From: Mycobacterium gordonae
GTDB lineage: Bacteria; Actinomycetota; Actinomycetes; Mycobacteriales; Mycobacteriaceae
Length of the DNA: 64,000 nt
Assembly: GCF_001417955.2 (NCBI RefSeq)
Contig: NZ_LKTM01000024.1
Span: 46,721-110,720 of the forward strand
Reading direction: 5' to 3'
In this document: positions 45,495 through 56,120 of the stretch, one piece after another
How positions within the stretch are numbered: the stretch's first letter is position 1
Layout of the letters: each line of letters begins with the position of its first letter
Program-made: the position numbers and the translations under genes
Notes under the pieces: generated by a model
Database searches by the model: none
Told to the model about the DNA's origin: nothing
The model's input: only the letters and a program-made list of their open reading frames with translations

Positions 45495-46102
45495 TGGCGA
45501 ATCACATGGGTCTGCGCGAGCGTCGCCGCCGCCAGACCAGCGCGGACATCCGCGGAGCCGCCGTGCGCCTGGCACAAGCACGCGGTTGGGACAAGGTCAC
45601 CATCGAGGAGATCTGCGTCCAGGCGGGCATCTCGACCCGCACGTTCTTCAACTACTTCCCCAACAAGGAAGCGGCCATCGCCTACGGCCCCTCGGACCTG
45701 CCCGCCGAGTTGGCCGATGAGTTCGTCGCCGCCGGCCCCGCGCCACTGTCGGTGGTCCTGGCGGATCTGATCACCCTGGCCGCCCACCATCTGCGCGACA
45801 TGCCGCCCCAGCGTGAGCAGGCCGTATGCATGCTGGACCTGGCCAAAACCACCCCTGCGGTGCTGGCGGCATTCCTGGCCGACCTGGAGCGCTTCCAGAG
45901 CCAGCTGACCGACATCGTCGCCAAGCGCCAGGGCATGCCGTCCGACGACGAGATACCGGCGCTGATCTCCGCGCTGGCGTTGACGGCCGTGCGTTCGGGC
46001 ATCGAGCGCTGGTCCAGCGGCGTGCCGGAGGACGCCGACGACACGCCGATGCCCTATGTCGAGCGGGCCGCCGCACTGGTCAACAGCATTTTCACCAAGT
46101 GA
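45494..46102 (+). CDS. TetR-family regulator
   Basis: A 202-residue repressor. Helix-turn-helix region: MGLRERRRRQTSADIRGAAV followed by WDKVTIEEICVQAGISTRTFFNYFPNKEAAI. The variable C-terminal domain would bind a ligand. ATG 45494 or 45506 is the start. It sits directly before mmpS-mmpL, an arrangement seen for local TetR repressors of MmpL exporters in mycobacteria. Confidence 0.9.
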   Translation: MANHMGLRERRRRQTSADIRGAAVRLAQARGWDKVTIEEICVQAGISTRTFFNYFPNKEAAIAYGPSDLPAELADEFVAAGPAPLSVVLADLITLAAHHLRDMPPQREQAVCMLDLAKTTPAVLAAFLADLERFQSQLTDIVAKRQGMPSDDEIPALISALALTAVRSGIERWSSGVPEDADDTPMPYVERAAALVNSIFTK

Positions 46103-46134
46103 ACGAAGTGACCAGAAACACATAAACTTGCATC

Positions 46135-46153
46135 ATCTGCAAAAAGTGCAGAT
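46135..46153. promoter_or_regulatory. TetR operator candidate upstream of mmpS
   Basis: ATCTGCA-AAAAG-TGCAGAT is a perfect inverted repeat with 7-bp arms, in the 240-nt gap between the TetR gene and mmpS. It shares TGCA half-sites with the region at the TetR start. Confidence 0.62.
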
Positions 46154-46342
46154 TATGTATCCATGGTCCGGCGGCGGAACTCGACTATGCCTCGGTTGAT
46201 CGAGACTTCCGCCCGCTTCACGTCGGGCCGTTTTGCGCTGCTGGGAGCCCGGCCGAGACGTCTGTCGTTCGAACCCCCTGCGGCGCAACGCAACTCGAGT
46301 CAGCAGATCGGATCGCCCAGCCGGGAAGGGATCGCGTAGCAG

Positions 46343-46771
46343 ATGGCGAAGATAGTGCGTAACGCCTGGTTGCCGCTGTTGATCGTGGCCGTCGTAGCGA
46401 TCGGCGGGTTCACCGTGCACCGGGTCAAGTCGTTTTTCACCGCGGAGAACGCGGACACGTTGACCAGCCCGAAGGTGGATGACTCAAAGCCGTTCAAGCC
46501 CAAGGTGGTCAAGTACGAGATCTTCGGCTCGGCGGCCAGCGCCAATGTGAACTACCTGGATCTCAGTGCTGAGCCGCGGCGGCTCGATGACGCGCCGCTG
46601 CCCTGGACTCTGGTCCTGAGCACCACCGCCCCCTCAGTGTTCCCCAACATCTCGGCGCAGAGCGACGGCGATTACCTCGGCTGCCGCATCACGGTCGACG
46701 ACGAAGTCAAGGACGAGAAAATTTCCAACGGTGTGCACGCCCTGACCTCCTGCCTGGTGAAATCCGCATGA
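46343..46771 (+). CDS. MmpS-family accessory protein
   Basis: A 142-residue protein with one N-terminal membrane helix (about 8-25) and an extracellular beta domain: [21 protein letters not shown], then [40 protein letters not shown], the MmpS signature with its paired Cys. MmpS proteins assist MmpL transporters in exporting lipids or siderophores. It overlaps mmpL by 4 nt. Confidence 0.93.
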   Translation: MAKIVRNAWLPLLIVAVVAIGGFTVHRVKSFFTAENADTLTSPKVDDSKPFKPKVVKYEIFGSAASANVNYLDLSAEPRRLDDAPLPWTLVLSTTAPSVFPNISAQSDGDYLGCRITVDDEVKDEKISNGVHALTSCLVKSA

Positions 46772-49695
46772 GCACCACCCTCGAAGACAGACGGCCGGAC
46801 CACGAAGACGGCCGGGCCGACACCGCTCCCATCCCCAGACACGCGGCGCGCCCGGCGATTCCGCGGTTCCTGCGGAAATTCGCGGTTCCCGTCATCATCG
46901 GCTGGATCGCGCTGATCGCCGTCCTGAACACGGTGGTGCCGCAGCTCGACGAGGTCGGCAAGATGCGCTCGGTCTCGATGAGTCCCGACGACGCGCAGTC
47001 GGTGATCGCGACCAAGCGGGTCGGCGAGGTGTTCAAGGAGTACAAGTCCAACAGCTCGGTGATGATCGTGCTGGAGGGCCAGAACGCGCTCGGCGCCGAC
47101 GCGCACGCGTACTACGACCAGATCGTCCGCAAGCTCGAGGCCGACAAGCAGCACGTCGAGCACGTCCAGGACTTCTGGAGCGACCCCCTCACCGGCGCCG
47201 GCGCGCAGAGCAACGACGGCAAGGCCGCCTACGTGCAGGTCTATCTCGTCGGAAACATGGGCGAGACGAAGGCCAACGACTCGGTCGAGGCCGTTCAGCA
47301 CATCGTCGACAGCGCCAAGCCGCCCAACGGCGTCAAAACCTACGTCACCGGCCCCTCGGCCCTGGAAGCCGACCAGCACCTGGCCGGAGACCGCAGCCTG
47401 CAACTGATTACGGCGGCGACCTTCGTGGTGATCATCGCGATGCTGCTGATGGTCTACCGGTCGATCGTCACGGTGCTGCTCACGCTGGGCATGGTGGTGT
47501 TCGAACTGGCTGCCGCCCGCGGCGTGGTCGCCTTCCTCGGCTACCACCAGATCATCGGACTCTCCACGTTCGCCACGAACCTGTTGGTCACGTTGGCCAT
47601 TGCGGCCGCGACCGACTACGCGATCTTCCTCATCGGCCGATATCAGGAGGCCAGGGCGGTCGGCGAGTCGCGAGAAGACGCGTACTACACCATGTTCCAC
47701 GGCACGGCGCACGTCGTGCTCGGGTCGGGCATGACCATCGCCGGCGCCACCTTCTGCCTGCACTTCACCAACCTGCCCTACTTCCAGACCCTCGGCGTCC
47801 CGCTGGCCATCGGCATGGTCGTGGTGGTGCTCGCGGCCCTGACGCTCGGCCCCGCGGTCATCGCGGTGGCGACGCGTTTCCGTCAGACGCTGGAACCCAA
47901 GCGCGCCCAGCGGATTCGCGGGTGGCGCAAGATCGGCGCCGCCGTCGTGCGCTGGCCCGGCCCGATCCTGGTCATGACGATCGGCATCGCGCTGGTCGGC
48001 CTGTTGACGCTGCCGGGATACCGGACCAACTACAACGACCGCAACTATCTGCCCGCGGATCTGCCGGCCAACGCCGGCTACGCGGCCGCCGACCGCCACT
48101 TTTCCAAGGCGCGGATGAACCCCGAGTTGCTGATGATCGAAAGCGATCACGACCTGCGCAACTCCGCGGACTTCCTGGTGATCGACAAGATCGCGAAGGC
48201 GATCTTCCGGGTGCCCGGAATCAGTCGGGTACAAGCCATTACGCGCCCCGAGGGCAAGCCGATCGAGCACACGTCGATTCCGTTCCAGATCAGCATGCAG
48301 GGCGTCTCACAGCAGATGACGCAGAAGTATCAGGAAGACCAGATCGCGGACATGCTCAAGCAGTCCGACGAGATGCAGACGACCATCAACAGCATGGAGC
48401 AGATGCAGAGCATCACCACGCAGATGGCCGCGGACATGCACGTGATGGTCGGCAAGATGCACGCGATGACGATCGACGTCGCCGAATTACGGGACCATAT
48501 GGCCGATTTCGAAGACTTCTTCCGGCCGATCCGCTCGTACTTCTACTGGGAGAAGCACTGCTACGACATTCCGGTCTGCTTCTCGTTGCGGTCGGTGTTC
48601 GACGCCCTCGACGGGGTCGACACGATGACCGACGACATCCAGAGCCTGCTGCCGGTGATGGATCACCTCGACACGCTGATGCCGAAGATGGTTGCGCTGA
48701 TGCCCGAGATGATCGCGAACATGAAGAACATGAAGACGATGATGCTGACCATGTATTCGACCCAGAAGGGTCTGCTGGAACAGCAACAGCGGGCGCAGCG
48801 CGACTCCTCGGCCATGGGCCGGGCGTTCGACGCGTCCCGCAATGACGACTCCTTCTACCTGCCTCCGGAGACGTTCGACAACCCTGAGTTCAAGAAGGGC
48901 ATGAAGAACTTCATCTCCCCCGACGGCCACGCCGTGCGCTTCATCATCAGCCACGACGGTGATCCGATGTCGGCAGAAGGCATTTCGCACATCGACGCGA
49001 TCAAGAAGGCCACTTACGAGGCGCTCAAGGGCACGCCCATGGAGGGCTCCAAGATTCTGCTCGGCGGCACCGCGGCGACCTTCAAGGACATGCAGGAGGG
49101 CAGCAACTACGACCTGCTGATCGCCGGAATCGCCTCCATGTGCCTGATTTTCATCATCATGCTGATCCTGACCCGCAGTGTGGTGGCCTCGGCGGTGATC
49201 GTGGGCACGGTATTGCTCTCTCTGGGTGCGTCTTTCGGGCTTTCGGTGCTCATTTGGCAACACTTGATAGGCATCGAGCTGCACTGGATGGTGCTTGCGA
49301 TGTCTGTCATCATCCTGCTGGCGGTCGGGGCGGACTACAACCTGTTGCTGGTGTCCCGGTTCAAGGAGGAGATCCATGCCGGCCTCAACACCGGCATCAT
49401 CCGGGCTATGGGCGGCACCGGGTCCGTCGTCACCTCCGCGGGTCTGGTGTTCGCCTTCACGATGATGACGATGGCCGTCAGCGAGTTGATCGTGATCGGG
49501 CAGGTCGGCACGACCATCGGTTTGGGTCTGCTCTTCGACACCCTGATCGTGCGGTCATTGATGACGCCGTCGATCGCCGCGCTGCTGGGCAAGTGGTTCT
49601 GGTGGCCGCAACGCGTCCGGCAGCGCCCGAAGCCGTCCCCGTGGCCGAAGCCCAGCGAGGATTCAACCAAAACGGATGCGCTGACCACGGTCTGA
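46768..49695 (+). CDS. MmpL-family RND transporter
   Basis: A 975-residue RND transporter with an N-terminal helix, two periplasmic domains and two groups of about five to six helices (near 205-390 and 790-950). [20 protein letters not shown] in the first and [16 protein letters not shown] in the second half contain the Asp-Tyr pairs used for proton coupling. A Met-rich helical hairpin ([15 protein letters not shown] through about 640) lies in the second periplasmic loop. MmpL proteins export envelope lipids, siderophores or drugs; the cargo is not shown. Its ATG lies inside the end of mmpS. Confidence 0.95.
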   Translation: MSTTLEDRRPDHEDGRADTAPIPRHAARPAIPRFLRKFAVPVIIGWIALIAVLNTVVPQLDEVGKMRSVSMSPDDAQSVIATKRVGEVFKEYKSNSSVMIVLEGQNALGADAHAYYDQIVRKLEADKQHVEHVQDFWSDPLTGAGAQSNDGKAAYVQVYLVGNMGETKANDSVEAVQHIVDSAKPPNGVKTYVTGPSALEADQHLAGDRSLQLITAATFVVIIAMLLMVYRSIVTVLLTLGMVVFELAAARGVVAFLGYHQIIGLSTFATNLLVTLAIAAATDYAIFLIGRYQEARAVGESREDAYYTMFHGTAHVVLGSGMTIAGATFCLHFTNLPYFQTLGVPLAIGMVVVVLAALTLGPAVIAVATRFRQTLEPKRAQRIRGWRKIGAAVVRWPGPILVMTIGIALVGLLTLPGYRTNYNDRNYLPADLPANAGYAAADRHFSKARMNPELLMIESDHDLRNSADFLVIDKIAKAIFRVPGISRVQAITRPEGKPIEHTSIPFQISMQGVSQQMTQKYQEDQIADMLKQSDEMQTTINSMEQMQSITTQMAADMHVMVGKMHAMTIDVAELRDHMADFEDFFRPIRSYFYWEKHCYDIPVCFSLRSVFDALDGVDTMTDDIQSLLPVMDHLDTLMPKMVALMPEMIANMKNMKTMMLTMYSTQKGLLEQQQRAQRDSSAMGRAFDASRNDDSFYLPPETFDNPEFKKGMKNFISPDGHAVRFIISHDGDPMSAEGISHIDAIKKATYEALKGTPMEGSKILLGGTAATFKDMQEGSNYDLLIAGIASMCLIFIIMLILTRSVVASAVIVGTVLLSLGASFGLSVLIWQHLIGIELHWMVLAMSVIILLAVGADYNLLLVSRFKEEIHAGLNTGIIRAMGGTGSVVTSAGLVFAFTMMTMAVSELIVIGQVGTTIGLGLLFDTLIVRSLMTPSIAALLGKWFWWPQRVRQRPKPSPWPKPSEDSTKTDALTTV

Positions 49696-49763
49696 CGCGT
49701 TCGAGTGGGAATGTCGCGACGCCTCACCGGCGTGTCGCGTCGTGCGGTTCACACTCGCCCGGT

Positions 49764-50630
49764 TCAGTTCACGACGTCAAAGACCGCCGCTGCCGATGTG
49801 ACGGCCTTGTCCCCGTTCCCCTCGTCGTGCAGCAGCATCCGCACCCCGACCCGTGCGGGTCCCCCGGGGTAGGCCGAGCCCTCCACCCGGAACGGGCCCA
49901 CCTTGCCGCGGGACATGAACATCACGTGCCAGCTGATGACCTGCACCCGGCGCGTACCCGCGACCGCGGCGGCGAGGTCGGTCGCGGCGGTCTCCAGCAC
50001 GACGTGTTGCGGCCCGATGTGCAATGCCGCGTCGGGTGAGGCGTATTCGGCGCTCAGCGCGGGCAGCACCCAGTGCCCGTCCTCGCGTTTGGCGGCCCCG
50101 AAAGCCGCCCACAGCGGCGGCAGGTCGGGCGAATCCTCGATCACGAGTTCGGTGCCCGAAACATCCATCCGGTCAAGGCCTTCCGGCGGGATGCCGATGA
50201 TCGCGCCCTGCCCTTCGTTGAAGGCGATCACCCGGCCCGGGTTGTCGGCGTCGACGATCTTGCACCGGCCGTAGCCCATCGTGCGGCCCTGGTGGACGAT
50301 GCCCGAACCCACGATCTCGACCCGGGCGACGTCGTAGCCCGGGTCGATGATCTGCACCGAGGCGATCACCGGGTTGGGCACCGCCACCATGTCGGTCTGG
50401 CACCCCTCCGGCGATGAGATGGCCAGCGGGGCAACCATGATGCCGCCGGCCTCGTTGCGCATGTCGCGGCGGATGGTGACCGTGTTGTCGGCTTCGCCGA
50501 GGTTCATCGACGAGTGGTTGCGCCCGATGTACCGGTAACTCAACAGGCCCGTCCAGCGCCGATAGAGCTCGTCCCGGTAGGCGTCGGCGTCGCCCGTCAA
50601 CTCCCGGATGTCTCGTGGTTGACCGCTCAT
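49764..50630 (-). CDS. Double hot-dog thioesterase-like protein
   Basis: A 288-residue protein of two hot-dog-like halves: residues about 30-160 (ITVR-type MRNEAGGIMVAPLAI then GRTMGYGRCKIVDADNPGRVIAFNEG, as in PaaI-like enzymes) and about 170-285 (WHVMFMSRGKVGPFRVEG). Acyl-CoA thioesterase activity is plausible but the catalytic residues are not certain. Its start overlaps the DUF1801 gene by 4 nt, the last junction in a long minus-strand operon. Confidence 0.7.
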   Translation of the reverse strand: MSGQPRDIRELTGDADAYRDELYRRWTGLLSYRYIGRNHSSMNLGEADNTVTIRRDMRNEAGGIMVAPLAISSPEGCQTDMVAVPNPVIASVQIIDPGYDVARVEIVGSGIVHQGRTMGYGRCKIVDADNPGRVIAFNEGQGAIIGIPPEGLDRMDVSGTELVIEDSPDLPPLWAAFGAAKREDGHWVLPALSAEYASPDAALHIGPQHVVLETAATDLAAAVAGTRRVQVISWHVMFMSRGKVGPFRVEGSAYPGGPARVGVRMLLHDEGNGDKAVTSAAAVFDVVN

Positions 50631-51007
50631 CTTCCGGCCTTCTCCGAGACGTTGTGCGCCACGGCATCTCGGATGAGCGCCGTCAGCGCTTTGTCGTCTA
50701 TCGCGTCACCCTCGTGGAAATCGATGGCGCGACGGGTGTTTCCGTCCAGGCTGGCGTTGAACATGCCGGACGGGTCCTGCAGCGCAGCACCTTGGGCGAA
50801 GGTCACCTTGACCGCGTTCTTGTAGGTCTCGCCGGTGCAGATCATTCCATCGTGATACCACACCGGGACACCCCGCCATTTCCATTCTTCGGTGACGTCC
50901 GGGACAGCCTGCTTGATCAGCGCCCGGATGTGCGCCAGCATCTCGCCACGCCAGTCCCCCAGTTCCGCAATCCGCGCATCGATCATCTTCGACGGTGAAT
51001 CCGCCAC
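50627..51007 (-). CDS. DUF1801 family protein
   Basis: A 126-residue protein with the DUF1801/YdhG-like pattern: RGEMLAHIRALIKQAVPDVTEEWKWRGVPVWYHDGMICTGETYKNAVKVTFAQGAAL. GTG 51007 is chosen because GGAGGGGGG lies just upstream; the frame remains open to 51112 but that part is unconserved. The family is related to iron-chaperone-like folds in some reports; no function is established. Confidence 0.82.
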   Translation of the reverse strand: MADSPSKMIDARIAELGDWRGEMLAHIRALIKQAVPDVTEEWKWRGVPVWYHDGMICTGETYKNAVKVTFAQGAALQDPSGMFNASLDGNTRRAIDFHEGDAIDDKALTALIRDAVAHNVSEKAGR

Positions 51008-51060
51008 GTCGCCCCCCTCCGCATCGCGATACAGTTGCAGCCACGATTGTAATGTCGGCG

Positions 51061-51069
51061 GTACTGTAC
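51061..51069. promoter_or_regulatory. GTACTGTAC palindrome upstream of DUF1801 gene
   Basis: GTACTGTAC is a 9-bp palindrome within the 110-nt gap between the cupin and DUF1801 genes, the largest gap in this minus-strand run. An internal promoter here is likely. Confidence 0.35.
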
Positions 51070-51117
51070 AAAAGGCGACCGGCCCCGCCGCGGACCGCTC
51101 GTCCTGGACCACTCCGG

Positions 51118-51636
51118 CTATGTGGCGGTGGAGCTGGTCTCCGCCGCGACGCCGACCGACATGACCGAGAGCCGGCAGCCATCGGGCCCGGTGCGCCAGG
51201 CGTGATCGACGCCCGTGACGACGGCGGTGTCACCGGCTTCCAGGGGATGCGCGCCGTCGTCCAAGAGCAGTTCGACCGAACCGGACAGCACCAGGTCGAG
51301 GTCCACGGTGTCGGTGTGGTGCATCGAAAAGGCCACGCCGGGGCCGTAATCGATGATCTTCCAGTTGATGGTGCCGGGCGGGACCCCCAGGTCCAGGGTA
51401 TCGGCGCTGCGGCCACCGTCCGACAAAGTGGGTGCCGCCGCCGTCGCGTAGAGCACGGAGAACAAGATCCCCTCGAAACCCGGGAACCCCTCCAATGTGA
51501 CCGGACCATCCTGCGCCGCGCACGACCGGCCGGCGGCGTCGACGCCGGTGATCAGCAGCCGCCCAGCGGGTGCGGACAGCGGGCCCTGCGACCCTTCCGG
51601 CAGCGAAACGAAGTTGCGCGCTGAATCCTCTGACAT
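51118..51636 (-). CDS. Cupin-domain protein
   Basis: A 172-residue protein whose C-terminal half is a single cupin barrel: VAFSMHHTDTVDLDLVLSGSVELLLDDG (metal-binding HxH-like region with E) and LEAGDTAVVTGVDHAWRTG (second cupin motif with His). The first 90 residues form a separate small beta region. Small cupins serve as dioxygenases, isomerases or sensors; the substrate is unknown. It is 26 nt downstream of hchA. Confidence 0.82.
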   Translation of the reverse strand: MSEDSARNFVSLPEGSQGPLSAPAGRLLITGVDAAGRSCAAQDGPVTLEGFPGFEGILFSVLYATAAAPTLSDGGRSADTLDLGVPPGTINWKIIDYGPGVAFSMHHTDTVDLDLVLSGSVELLLDDGAHPLEAGDTAVVTGVDHAWRTGPDGCRLSVMSVGVAAETSSTAT

Positions 51637-51662
51637 GCGTTAGGACTCTAGCCGCAACACTC

Positions 51663-52529
51663 TCAGCTACCAGCCGCCTCCAGCAGCGCATCGGCGGCGA
51701 TGCGACCGAGTTCGTTCGCGGCCAGCGGACTGTCTCCGGTGATCAGTTTGCGGTCCTGGTACGTCTTGCCGGTCATGTCGTCGTTCAGGATGGTCACTCC
51801 CCGCTTGCGCAACTGCTCTGCGACGAGCCATGTCAATTCGCCTGGCAAGTAACCCATTTCGATATTCGCACCGGAGTCCAGCGCGTCGGGGAACACGCAC
51901 ACCGAGTAGCCCTTGAAGGGCGATTCGGCTTTGTCCGCCGCCGCCGCGAGCAGTGCCGCCGGGCCATGACACAACGTGATGATGAACCTGTCGTTCGTCA
52001 GCGCCCATTCCAGGGCCTCGCCCACGGCGGGACTGTCCGGCAGGCCGACCATCGCGCCGTGCCCGCCGGGAATGAACACGGCAAGGTAGTCGGAATCCGG
52101 ACCCAGCTCACTAGCCACCACTTCGGAAAGCTTCTTGGGCTGCTTGAACTTTGGCTTGAGCGCTTCGTAGGTGGCCAGCACGGCTTCATCCTCGCGCGGC
52201 ATCGCCCACAGCTCGAGCTTGACCGGATAGCCGGTAACCGTCGCGACGTCGACCTCGAAACCGGTCTCCATCAGATGGTGCAGCGGAAGCAACGTCTCGA
52301 CGGGATGATTGCCGGTGGAGAACATCCTGCCGTTCTTCAGCAGGACGTAACGCTCCTCGGTCGCGATCACCAGCACCTTCCACCGGCCGCCGGTGTACGC
52401 CCCCTCATGCTGCACCCCGTCGAAGTCGGTCTTGGGCTGGGTGTACTCGCTCAGCGAATACGGCGACGGGAAGAACGCGTTGTCTTCGGCCTCGTCGGGC
52501 GTGGGTTCTTTGCTCAAGTTGTCCGTCAT
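51663..52529 (-). CDS. hchA: Hsp31/HchA chaperone and glyoxalase III
   Basis: A 288-residue DJ-1/PfpI protein matching E. coli HchA along its length: [43 protein letters not shown] written here as [32 protein letters not shown] and the nucleophile elbow [11 protein letters not shown] with the catalytic Cys. HchA converts methylglyoxal to lactate without cofactors and acts as a holding chaperone. It lies between the TPR and cupin genes in the operon. Confidence 0.94.
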   Translation of the reverse strand: MTDNLSKEPTPDEAEDNAFFPSPYSLSEYTQPKTDFDGVQHEGAYTGGRWKVLVIATEERYVLLKNGRMFSTGNHPVETLLPLHHLMETGFEVDVATVTGYPVKLELWAMPREDEAVLATYEALKPKFKQPKKLSEVVASELGPDSDYLAVFIPGGHGAMVGLPDSPAVGEALEWALTNDRFIITLCHGPAALLAAAADKAESPFKGYSVCVFPDALDSGANIEMGYLPGELTWLVAEQLRKRGVTILNDDMTGKTYQDRKLITGDSPLAANELGRIAADALLEAAGS

Positions 52530-52559
52530 GCCTACACAGCTGCCCCGGTGAGTCGTCGA

Positions 52560-54197
52560 CTAAACGCTCCCGAGTCTACAGGCACAGGATGCACGGATTG
52601 GCACGTCAGCACGCGCGACGGCCAGGGCGAGCTGCTGGCCGATGATTGTCGCCTCGGCGGTACGCCCCAGCCGCTGCAGACACTCGTGATAGCCGTGCAG
52701 GCTCCACACGTTGCCCGGATGCTGGCAACACCGCGCCAGCGTGGGGTCCAGGCCGAGGTCGGCGGCGTACACCGCGGCTGCCTCTTCGACGTGACCCTGC
52801 TCGAGCAGCAGCGCGCCGTAGGCATGCCGGGTGGGTTGCATCCACCCCCACGGTTCGTCGTACGGCAACCCGTCGTCGATCTCGATGGCCCGCCGAAGAT
52901 GGGTGAACGCCTCGTCGAAAGACCCTTCGCGATAGGCGATTTCGCCGTCGAGCATGGCGGCGGCGACCGCCAGGATGTCGCGGCTGGTGTTGTTGAACAG
53001 ATAGCGGGAGGCTGGGATCCGCGCGTAGGCGTCGGCGAATGCGGCGCGCTCGGCATGCGCGCGGGAGAGTTGACCGGTCGCAGCGAAGGCGACGCCGCGC
53101 CCGTAGTGGATCGTCGTCGCGGTGGTGCAGTACAGATCCGGGTCGGCCGGCAACGGCTGTGCGATCAGGTCGTCCCACCGGCCGAACCGCACCAGCACGT
53201 GGGTTCGCAACGGAACGAACGCCTCGAGCCAGTCGGCCATCGGCGGCGACTCGATGGCGAGCAATTCGGGTGTCAGCTGGGCGGCCAGTTCGTCGGCGGT
53301 CGAGAGGGCGATCTGCGACTGTCCTTGAAACATCGCCGAGTACACGATGAAGTGCAGGTCGTGCGCGCGGTAGAGCGAGTAGAAGTTCAGCGGGCCCGCA
53401 CGCTCAACGAAGCGCCGATCCGCCTCTACCGCAGCACTGTTCGCCTCGATTGAGCTGCGGTAGTCGCCGCACAGCACGTCGATGTGGCTCGGCATGTGTT
53501 GCAGGTGGCCCGCGTCCGGCACCAGGCCGCGCAGCAGATCCGCCGCCGGCAGGGCGACTTCAGGAGTCGACGACATCTCCATGGTGTGCAGGTACAGGTG
53601 CAGTATCCCCGGGTGGGTACGGCCCTGCGGCCCGGCCAGCGCGCCCTCGAGGATCCGCCGAGCCTCCACCGCCCGCGAGCCTTCAGCGGGCTCGCCGGTG
53701 GTGGTGTCCCACAGCGCCCAGGCGGTGACGCTGACCAGCGCGTCGGCGGCCAGGGTCTGCACGTCGATGTCGTCGGGATGGACTGCGGCCAGTGCCGTCA
53801 TCGCGTCGGCGTAGGCAATGCGCCCGGCGTCCAGGTCGTCCGAAAACCGCGTGCGCAGGGCCGCGATCAGTCCCTGCTCGACGGCGGTGGCCCGCCCCTG
53901 GGTGGCCAGCGCGAGTTCAGTACGCGCGCGCGACAGCGACGCCGCCAGGTCGACCGGGTCGAACGCCTCCCACGCCTTGTTGTAGTTGGGCCCCACCGAA
54001 TAGGCGATCCCCCACCGCGCGATGGCCAGATCGGGGTCGTGCTCGAGGGCGCGCCCGAAGCAGCGGATCGCTTCCTCGTGGTTGAAGGCGTACGCCCAGA
54101 CCAGGCCGCGATCGAACCAGGTTTGTGCCTGCGGCGCAACGGTTTCCACCGGGCGGTGATAGCTGCCGAGGTCGAAGTAGGGCCGCTCGGAGGTCAC
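52560..54197 (-). CDS. Tetratricopeptide-repeat protein
   Basis: A 545-residue soluble protein of TPR-like helical pairs. It opens with WFDRGLVWAYAFNHEEAIRCFGRALEHDPDLAIARWGIAYSVGPNYNKAW, a pattern typical of a family of actinobacterial and proteobacterial TPR proteins, and later has GILHLYLHTMEMSSTP and LVPDAGHLQHMPSHIDVLCGDY. No catalytic motif or membrane segment. It probably scaffolds protein contacts. Its start overlaps the MDR reductase stop by 4 nt. Confidence 0.85.
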   Translation of the reverse strand: MTSERPYFDLGSYHRPVETVAPQAQTWFDRGLVWAYAFNHEEAIRCFGRALEHDPDLAIARWGIAYSVGPNYNKAWEAFDPVDLAASLSRARTELALATQGRATAVEQGLIAALRTRFSDDLDAGRIAYADAMTALAAVHPDDIDVQTLAADALVSVTAWALWDTTTGEPAEGSRAVEARRILEGALAGPQGRTHPGILHLYLHTMEMSSTPEVALPAADLLRGLVPDAGHLQHMPSHIDVLCGDYRSSIEANSAAVEADRRFVERAGPLNFYSLYRAHDLHFIVYSAMFQGQSQIALSTADELAAQLTPELLAIESPPMADWLEAFVPLRTHVLVRFGRWDDLIAQPLPADPDLYCTTATTIHYGRGVAFAATGQLSRAHAERAAFADAYARIPASRYLFNNTSRDILAVAAAMLDGEIAYREGSFDEAFTHLRRAIEIDDGLPYDEPWGWMQPTRHAYGALLLEQGHVEEAAAVYAADLGLDPTLARCCQHPGNVWSLHGYHECLQRLGRTAEATIIGQQLALAVARADVPIRASCACRLGSV

Positions 54198-55213
54198 GGG
54201 ATGGTGAGGGCGATCTTGCCGACGTGCTCGCCGGCGCGCATCACCCGCAATGCCTCATCGAGGTCTTCCCAGCCGAAGACGTGGCTGATGTGCGGTTTAA
54301 TCCCAGACTCCGCGATCACGTCGCACACTTCGCGGTGAGTACTGACGCTGCCGACAGTGATCCCGATGATGCGCAGATTGTTCAGCATCACTTCGGCGAC
54401 GGCGATGGGCGTCGTGTCGAACCCGCTGAGCACCCCGATCACCGCGATCGTGCCGGCCATCCGCGTCGAGTGCAGCGACTGCGCCAACGTGGCGGGCCCA
54501 CCGAGTTCGACGACCAGGTGTGCGCCGCGCCCGTCGGTGAGCCGCTTCACCTCGGCGTCCCACCCCGGAGTGGTGCGGTAGTTGATCAGATGTGTTGCGC
54601 CCAAGTCGGATCCGATCTTGAGCTTGTCGTCCGAGGACGAAGTGAGGATCGTGGTGGCCCCCAACGCCTGCGCGAGTTGAACGGCGAAGAGCGAGACGCC
54701 ACCGGTGCCCTGCGTCACCACTACGTCGCCCGCCCCGATATTGGCCTCCTTGAGCGCGGCCCACGCCGTCACTGCCGCGCACGGGATGGTGGCGGCCTCG
54801 ACATCGGTGAGGTGCTCGGGCGTCGGAACCACACCGGTGGCATCGGCGACGCGGTACTGCTGCAGCCATCCGTCGCCACTGTCACCCGGCAGGTCGCGCT
54901 TGTTCTCCGGGGTCGGCGGGCCGTCCTGCCAACCCGGGTTGAAGGCGCCCATCACGCGCTGACCGACGCGCAGATCCCCGACGTCGGGGCCGACGGCGAC
55001 AACCTCGCCCGCCCCGTCGCTCATCGGCACCCGCGGCCAGGGCCCGGGTAGCAGACCCATCAGGTTGACGTTGTCGTGGAAGTTCAGGCTCGAGGCGTTG
55101 ACCTTGACCAACACCTGTCCCGGTCCGGGTTGGTCAACGGGCCTTTCCACGGCGACCGGCGCAATGCCGGGCCCGTTCATCACCATGGCCTGCTGACGGT
55201 CGGGAATGTTCAT
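54194..55213 (-). CDS. MDR-family NAD(P)-dependent alcohol/quinone oxidoreductase
   Basis: A 339-residue medium-chain reductase. The N-terminal GroES-like domain has VNASSLNFHDNVNLMG and GAGEVVAVGPDV; the Rossmann part has VVVTQGTGGVSLFAVQLAQALGA. It lacks the structural-zinc Cys cluster, as in quinone or enoyl reductases of this family. ATG 55213 with GAGGAGG upstream is chosen over 55282. It overlaps the TPR gene by 4 nt and follows the hydrolase by 7 nt. Confidence 0.88.
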   Translation of the reverse strand: MNIPDRQQAMVMNGPGIAPVAVERPVDQPGPGQVLVKVNASSLNFHDNVNLMGLLPGPWPRVPMSDGAGEVVAVGPDVGDLRVGQRVMGAFNPGWQDGPPTPENKRDLPGDSGDGWLQQYRVADATGVVPTPEHLTDVEAATIPCAAVTAWAALKEANIGAGDVVVTQGTGGVSLFAVQLAQALGATTILTSSSDDKLKIGSDLGATHLINYRTTPGWDAEVKRLTDGRGAHLVVELGGPATLAQSLHSTRMAGTIAVIGVLSGFDTTPIAVAEVMLNNLRIIGITVGSVSTHREVCDVIAESGIKPHISHVFGWEDLDEALRVMRAGEHVGKIALTIP

Positions 55214-55220
55214 GACCTGA

Positions 55221-56120
55221 CTACCTCCTCGTCGATCCGCTTGCGCCACCGATCCGCTCGACAATAATCCGCCGCGCGGCACGGCCTTCCGGGGTGGGAG
55301 TCAACGGGTACACATGCAGCAGTCCCGGCTCCTGGTAATACTCGACGTCCACGCCCGCGGCAGCGGCCTTGTCGACCAGCAACTGCGCGTCCGGATTCAA
55401 GATGTCGCGGGTTCCACTGAAGACCGTCATCGGGCCCAAGCCGGTCAGGTCGGCCTTCAGGGGACTCACCCGCGGATCGTCGACCGGCAGGTCGCCGCGC
55501 CAGCCGTCGGCGAAGACCTGCAGCGCTTCGCGCCCTAACCACGGGTCTGTCGGCTCGACGGCTGCGATGGCCGGGTTGCTCAGCGCCGCATCCACCAGGG
55601 GCGAGATCAGCACCGTGCCCGCAACGTCCAGGCTGTGCTCGTCGCGCAGCAGCAGCGCCGCGGCCAGGGCGATCTGACCGCCGGCTGAGTCGCCGGCCAG
55701 GTAGACATCGCTGTGCTGGGCCGCGATCTCGACGATCGTGGGTATGACGTCGACGGCGGTGGCGGACGGCAACAGCGGATAGATCGGGACGATCACCGTA
55801 GCAGCGGCCTGGTGCGCGATCTGCGCCGCCAATTGCCAATGCTGACTTGTTATTTCATTCACCCAGCCACCGCCGTGCAGGTAGATCACCGTGAGGTCAG
55901 GTGCCGAGGCGAGTGGTGTCAGCGTGTAGATCGGCCAACTCGACCGATGCTGCAGTGCAATGTCCACCTTGGGCCGCAACCGGGGCGGCGGCCCGAACGG
56001 CTGCGGGTGCGCGGCGCGCTGCTCCATGTGCGCGCGTGCGGTGTCGGCGCTGGCGTACGGGCGGTGCCTGCCGGTCAGGTGAAGCAATAGGGGCATGGCC
56101 CGGCTTCTCCAGCTGGTCAT
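55221..56120 (-). CDS. Alpha/beta hydrolase (HSL/lipase family)
   Basis: A 299-residue hydrolase of the hormone-sensitive-lipase group. The oxyanion motif HGGGW, the nucleophile elbow GDSAGG and a late DILNPDAQ and LLHVYPL provide the Asp and His of the triad. Likely an esterase of short acyl or steroid esters. ATG 56120 overlaps the enoyl-CoA hydratase stop by 4 nt, which decides the start over 56153. Confidence 0.9.
   Translation of the reverse strand: MTSWRSRAMPLLLHLTGRHRPYASADTARAHMEQRAAHPQPFGPPPRLRPKVDIALQHRSSWPIYTLTPLASAPDLTVIYLHGGGWVNEITSQHWQLAAQIAHQAAATVIVPIYPLLPSATAVDVIPTIVEIAAQHSDVYLAGDSAGGQIALAAALLLRDEHSLDVAGTVLISPLVDAALSNPAIAAVEPTDPWLGREALQVFADGWRGDLPVDDPRVSPLKADLTGLGPMTVFSGTRDILNPDAQLLVDKAAAAGVDVEYYQEPGLLHVYPLTPTPEGRAARRIIVERIGGASGSTRR

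Noticed and set aside
46255..46275. GTTCGAACCCC, resembling a tRNA T-arm
   Set aside because: No matching acceptor, D or anticodon arms can be built around it on either strand.
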